From NCBI GenBank assembly GCA_012510295.1, contig JAAZID010000124.1, positions 1-7,210 of the forward strand: 7,210 bases of DNA, written 5' to 3'. The position numbers were made by a program, and so were the translations under genes. The stretch's first letter is position 1; each line of letters begins with the position of its first letter. The notes under the pieces were generated by a model. The model was not told where the DNA came from and did not search any database. It was given only the letters and a program-made list of their open reading frames with translations. Below, piece by piece: positions 4,872-7,210 of this stretch. Source of the DNA: Methanomicrobiales archaeon (GTDB taxonomy: Archaea; Halobacteriota; Methanomicrobia; Methanomicrobiales; Methanoculleaceae).

Positions 4872-6470
4872 TTAGAACGATGTATCAAGCCCTTCTTCTA
4901 TCGACTTTACGGCCGGCCGCTCGCTTAGATCCTGAATATACTCCTCAAAGAGATGGATCCGGGTGCTCACAGGAAACGGGATCCCGAGTGTGCTGATGAC
5001 CGCTTCGCCCGCTTCAAGCGTCTGTATCTCGGTGTCCAGGCGCGAGAGATCCTGTTTTGCGCTGCTCGCTATGATATCGCGGTCGCCTCGGTCTGAGAGC
5101 CCCATCACGACGAATGTATTTATCTGCGCAAGGATCCGGGCATCGATGTTCTTCGGCTGCTGGGTGACGACGCAGAGCCCCACGCCAAACTTCCTCCCCT
5201 CCATAGCAGCCTCCCGGAACGTCCGGGTGCTCCCGAGCCCCGACCCGAGCACCCTCTGGGCCTCCTCGATCGTGATAAGCACCTGCTTCTGCTCCTCTGT
5301 GCTCCGGGCATCTTCTCCCTGGTGATTCTTCATGATCATGCGAGTTATGATCGAGAGGACGAAGAGTTCGCTCTGCTCGCTCATACCCGGTATATCGATC
5401 AAAACGACCTTGTTCTCATGGAGCGCCCTGATGATATCAGAGACCGATGACCCCTTTTCGCGGAGGAATCCCCTGTTCCGGTTGAGCATGCCTAGAATTC
5501 GCCGCTGCATCACCGAGAGCGTGCTCGCCGTGAAATTCCTCAGGTTCCTGGCGATCTCAGGGTGCCTGCCGGTATACGTCGCGGCATCAAAGGTTGTAAA
5601 ATCAGTATCCTGGAAGAACTCGATCACGGCGGATCCAGGTGTGCTCTCAAGCATCTCCACGACCTCACGCTGGGGCTGGGAGTGCTCGTAGAGCAGGAGG
5701 AGGTCGGGCGCCCTGAAGTCGTCATAGTCCAGGTAGAGCTGATCGAGCAGGTATTTCTTCCTGAAACGGTCCGATCGCGTGGTGAAGATCGAAAGCCCGT
5801 CCCGCCCGGCCTGGTAGTGGAGGAGCCCCTGGGTGGGCGCGCCGCTCGATGACCGTCCTCCTGCCACGTACTCCCCGTGCGGGTCCACGATGAGGAGCCC
5901 GAACTCCCGCGCCCGCATGCAGGAAGCACAGAAGACCTTCATGAAGTTGCTCTTCCCCATGCCGGTCGTGGCAAAGACGCCCATATGCTGCCGCATCACC
6001 ATCGCATGGAGCGCCACCCTCACGTCCCTGAGGACGCCCTGGCCGGTCTTCATGACGCCGACCTCGATCTCACCCATCACCTGTTGCAGGAACGAAAAGT
6101 CCTCGACCTCCGGCTGTTCCACACGTGAGAACTTTGCAGGGATCGTCCGGGGTTTCCGGAAGAGACCGTCCTCCCCCACGAACCCGAGCGGGATCGCCTC
6201 GACGAGGATGAAGACATCCTCCCCGATCCCGTAGAAGTGCCCGGTGTGCGGGCGGGTGTCCCACCGGGGGTCCGAGAAGTTACATCCGTGGATGAGATCG
6301 CTCACCTTCGCAAAGAACGTCAACCCTTTGACGGTATCGGTGATCTTGAGCACGTCCCCGAGGTAGAGCTCTGCGTCGTGGGGGACGGCGAACCGGTAGC
6401 TGAGCACCCGGTCCCCGATCAGGCGGTACTTCGAGGCGTCGCCTCTATCAATATCGATCAAATTCATCAT
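4872..6470 (-). CDS. herA: HerA-type DNA translocase/helicase
   Basis: A 532-residue FtsK-HerA superfamily ATPase expected to act as a hexameric DNA pump with the NurA nuclease in resection of DNA ends. The N-terminal 110 residues form the HAS-barrel region; Walker A is TTGMGKS (168-174, Lys173), the Walker B region is LLIVDPHGEY (192-201) with the HerA-type D-P-H-G-E, and a second acidic motif LITIEEAQRVL (398-408) is followed by EGRKFGVGLCVVTQQP (424-439), a sensor-like stretch conserved in HerA. The longest reading starts with TTG at 6482; I prefer ATG at 6470 because GGTGA at 6476-6480 sits five bases ahead, while ATG 6467 is also possible. The start overlaps the nurA stop by 23 bases, which suggests tight coupling. 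The length fits archaeal HerA. Bacterial-type or defence-associated HerA is less likely given the adjacent NurA. Confidence 0.93.
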   Translation of the reverse strand: MMNLIDIDRGDASKYRLIGDRVLSYRFAVPHDAELYLGDVLKITDTVKGLTFFAKVSDLIHGCNFSDPRWDTRPHTGHFYGIGEDVFILVEAIPLGFVGEDGLFRKPRTIPAKFSRVEQPEVEDFSFLQQVMGEIEVGVMKTGQGVLRDVRVALHAMVMRQHMGVFATTGMGKSNFMKVFCASCMRAREFGLLIVDPHGEYVAGGRSSSGAPTQGLLHYQAGRDGLSIFTTRSDRFRKKYLLDQLYLDYDDFRAPDLLLLYEHSQPQREVVEMLESTPGSAVIEFFQDTDFTTFDAATYTGRHPEIARNLRNFTASTLSVMQRRILGMLNRNRGFLREKGSSVSDIIRALHENKVVLIDIPGMSEQSELFVLSIITRMIMKNHQGEDARSTEEQKQVLITIEEAQRVLGSGLGSTRTFREAAMEGRKFGVGLCVVTQQPKNIDARILAQINTFVVMGLSDRGDRDIIASSAKQDLSRLDTEIQTLEAGEAVISTLGIPFPVSTRIHLFEEYIQDLSERPAVKSIEEGLDTSF

Positions 6471-7210
6471 GGTAGTCACCAAAGATGCCGGTGTAGTCGG
6501 CGAGGTTCATGCCGAGTTTATCCATGCCCCGGATGATCCCCTGCCGGATCTGCTCGACCGCATCGGCCCCGATCTTCGTCGTGAGGTGAGCGTCGAGGAG
6601 GGGGTAGGGGTAGCCCGTGACCCTGCCGTCGTCGGCATAGCAGGCGAGCGCTGAAAAGACCCGCTCGACCGTATCCGGATTGTAGTACTTCGGGATCTCT
6701 ACCTTGAACGCCCTCTGCGCCCGGGGGTGCAGTCGCGCGACGTACTGTCCGCCCCGCAGTTTCCAGCGGTGCGTCTCCTCGCGGTCGATCAGGCCTTCGG
6801 CGGCGGAGACACAGAGGTACCAGGGTTCAGGGATAGCGAGGTCGCGGGCAAGCCCTTCTGCCGCCGGGACGATCGGGTGTCCGGAGCCCCACGTGAGCGA
6901 TGTCCGTTTCGTCACAGCGGCGATGAGGATCCCCCGGAGGTTACAGAGGTTTAAGAGGCTCTCGATGACCTCATCGTGGCTTGCGTGACGGACCTGGAGT
7001 GTGCCGTCGAGCACGAGGAGATCCCCGGTATTGAGCTCTCCGGCCATCTCCGTAGCGGCCCAGTACTCAAGGGTATCCCGCACGACGGCGGAGTTCCGGA
7101 TCGGGTCGTCGTGGTCGAGGTGCACCTTCGGGGGATAGCGAAAGCAGTCGCGGAAGAGTGTATCGAAGTCCTCGTTCCCGGTCCCGGGGTTGACGGTGAC
7201 GATCTCAAGC
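6448..7210 (-). CDS. nurA: NurA-type 5'-3' nuclease, N-terminus missing at the right edge
   Basis: 253 complete codons are visible and the frame stays open to the right edge, so the true start lies outside; a GTG at 7125 is internal, because the sequence before it (LEIVTVNPGTGNEDFDTLF) reads as normal protein. Family features: LLVLDGTLQVR (64-74 of the visible part) with the acidic D-G pair of the second metal-binding motif, AAVTKRTSLTW (97-107) matching the conserved K-x-(T/S)S region, and GYPYPLLDAHL (199-209), the C-terminal YPxPLxxAH motif. NurA is an endo/exonuclease that works with HerA to make 3' single-stranded tails for recombination. The first catalytic aspartate should be in the missing part. 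The stop overlaps herA by 23 bases. Mre11-Rad50, the usual partners in many archaea, are not visible in this window. Confidence 0.9.
   Translation of the reverse strand, partial: LEIVTVNPGTGNEDFDTLFRDCFRYPPKVHLDHDDPIRNSAVVRDTLEYWAATEMAGELNTGDLLVLDGTLQVRHASHDEVIESLLNLCNLRGILIAAVTKRTSLTWGSGHPIVPAAEGLARDLAIPEPWYLCVSAAEGLIDREETHRWKLRGGQYVARLHPRAQRAFKVEIPKYYNPDTVERVFSALACYADDGRVTGYPYPLLDAHLTTKIGADAVEQIRQGIIRGMDKLGMNLADYTGIFGDYHDEFDRY
6476..6480 (-). promoter_or_regulatory. ribosome binding site deciding the herA start
   Basis: Minus strand reads TTGGTGACTACCATGATG. GGTGA fits the archaeal anti-Shine-Dalgarno sequence and lies five bases before the ATG at 6470 and eight before the one at 6467, inside the end of nurA. 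It argues against the TTG at 6482 as start. Confidence 0.5.

Noticed and set aside
6471..6482. TTG at 6482 as the herA start
   Set aside because: It uses a rare start codon, overlaps the GGTGA ribosome binding site and adds only four residues; ATG at 6470 is better placed.
7123..7125. GTG at 7125 as the nurA start
   Set aside because: The same frame continues without a stop to the window edge and reads as ordinary protein, so the gene is cut by the edge, not started here.

Overview
The window looks like chromosomal DNA of a methanogenic archaeon, most likely a GC-rich member of the Methanomicrobiales such as a Methanoculleus-type organism. The reasons are a HerA-NurA helicase/nuclease pair, an archaeal XPD/Rad3-family helicase, an FdhC-type formate channel, archaeal BRE/TATA-like promoter sequence in front of fdhC, and GC-rich coding DNA interrupted by one AT-rich regulatory strip. 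The genus is an inference; family assignments rest on visible motifs, not on searches.

Layout. Positions 1-2707 (minus strand) form a tightly packed run, transcribed right to left: an XPD/Rad3-like Fe-S DNA helicase, an O6-alkylguanine-DNA alkyltransferase whose start overlaps the helicase stop by 13 bases, and, 21 bases further on, the first 73 codons of a ketopantoate reductase that leaves the window on the left. Positions 2708-3403 are a gene-poor stretch of about 700 bases between divergent transcription units; its right part is AT-rich and carries the probable fdhC promoter and an 8-bp inverted repeat in the predicted fdhC leader. Positions 3404-4792 (plus strand) hold fdhC and, 12 bases downstream, a small protein with two membrane helices and an OB-fold-like domain. 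Positions 4793-4871 are a short convergent spacer with a 16-bp imperfect direct repeat. Positions 4872-7210 (minus strand) hold herA and its upstream overlapping partner nurA, cut by the right edge.

Functionally, a formate-uptake unit sits between two DNA-repair units. XPD-like helicase plus alkyltransferase suggests damage processing and direct alkyl reversal; HerA plus NurA is the archaeal DNA-end resection motor and nuclease. FdhC would bring formate across the membrane for the F420-dependent formate dehydrogenase, whose genes are not in view. I see no insertion sequence, CRISPR array, tRNA, rRNA or clearly new defence system. The points most worth a second look are the enlarged cysteine-rich Fe-S region of the helicase, the membrane-anchored OB-fold partner of FdhC, and the inverted repeat in the fdhC leader.
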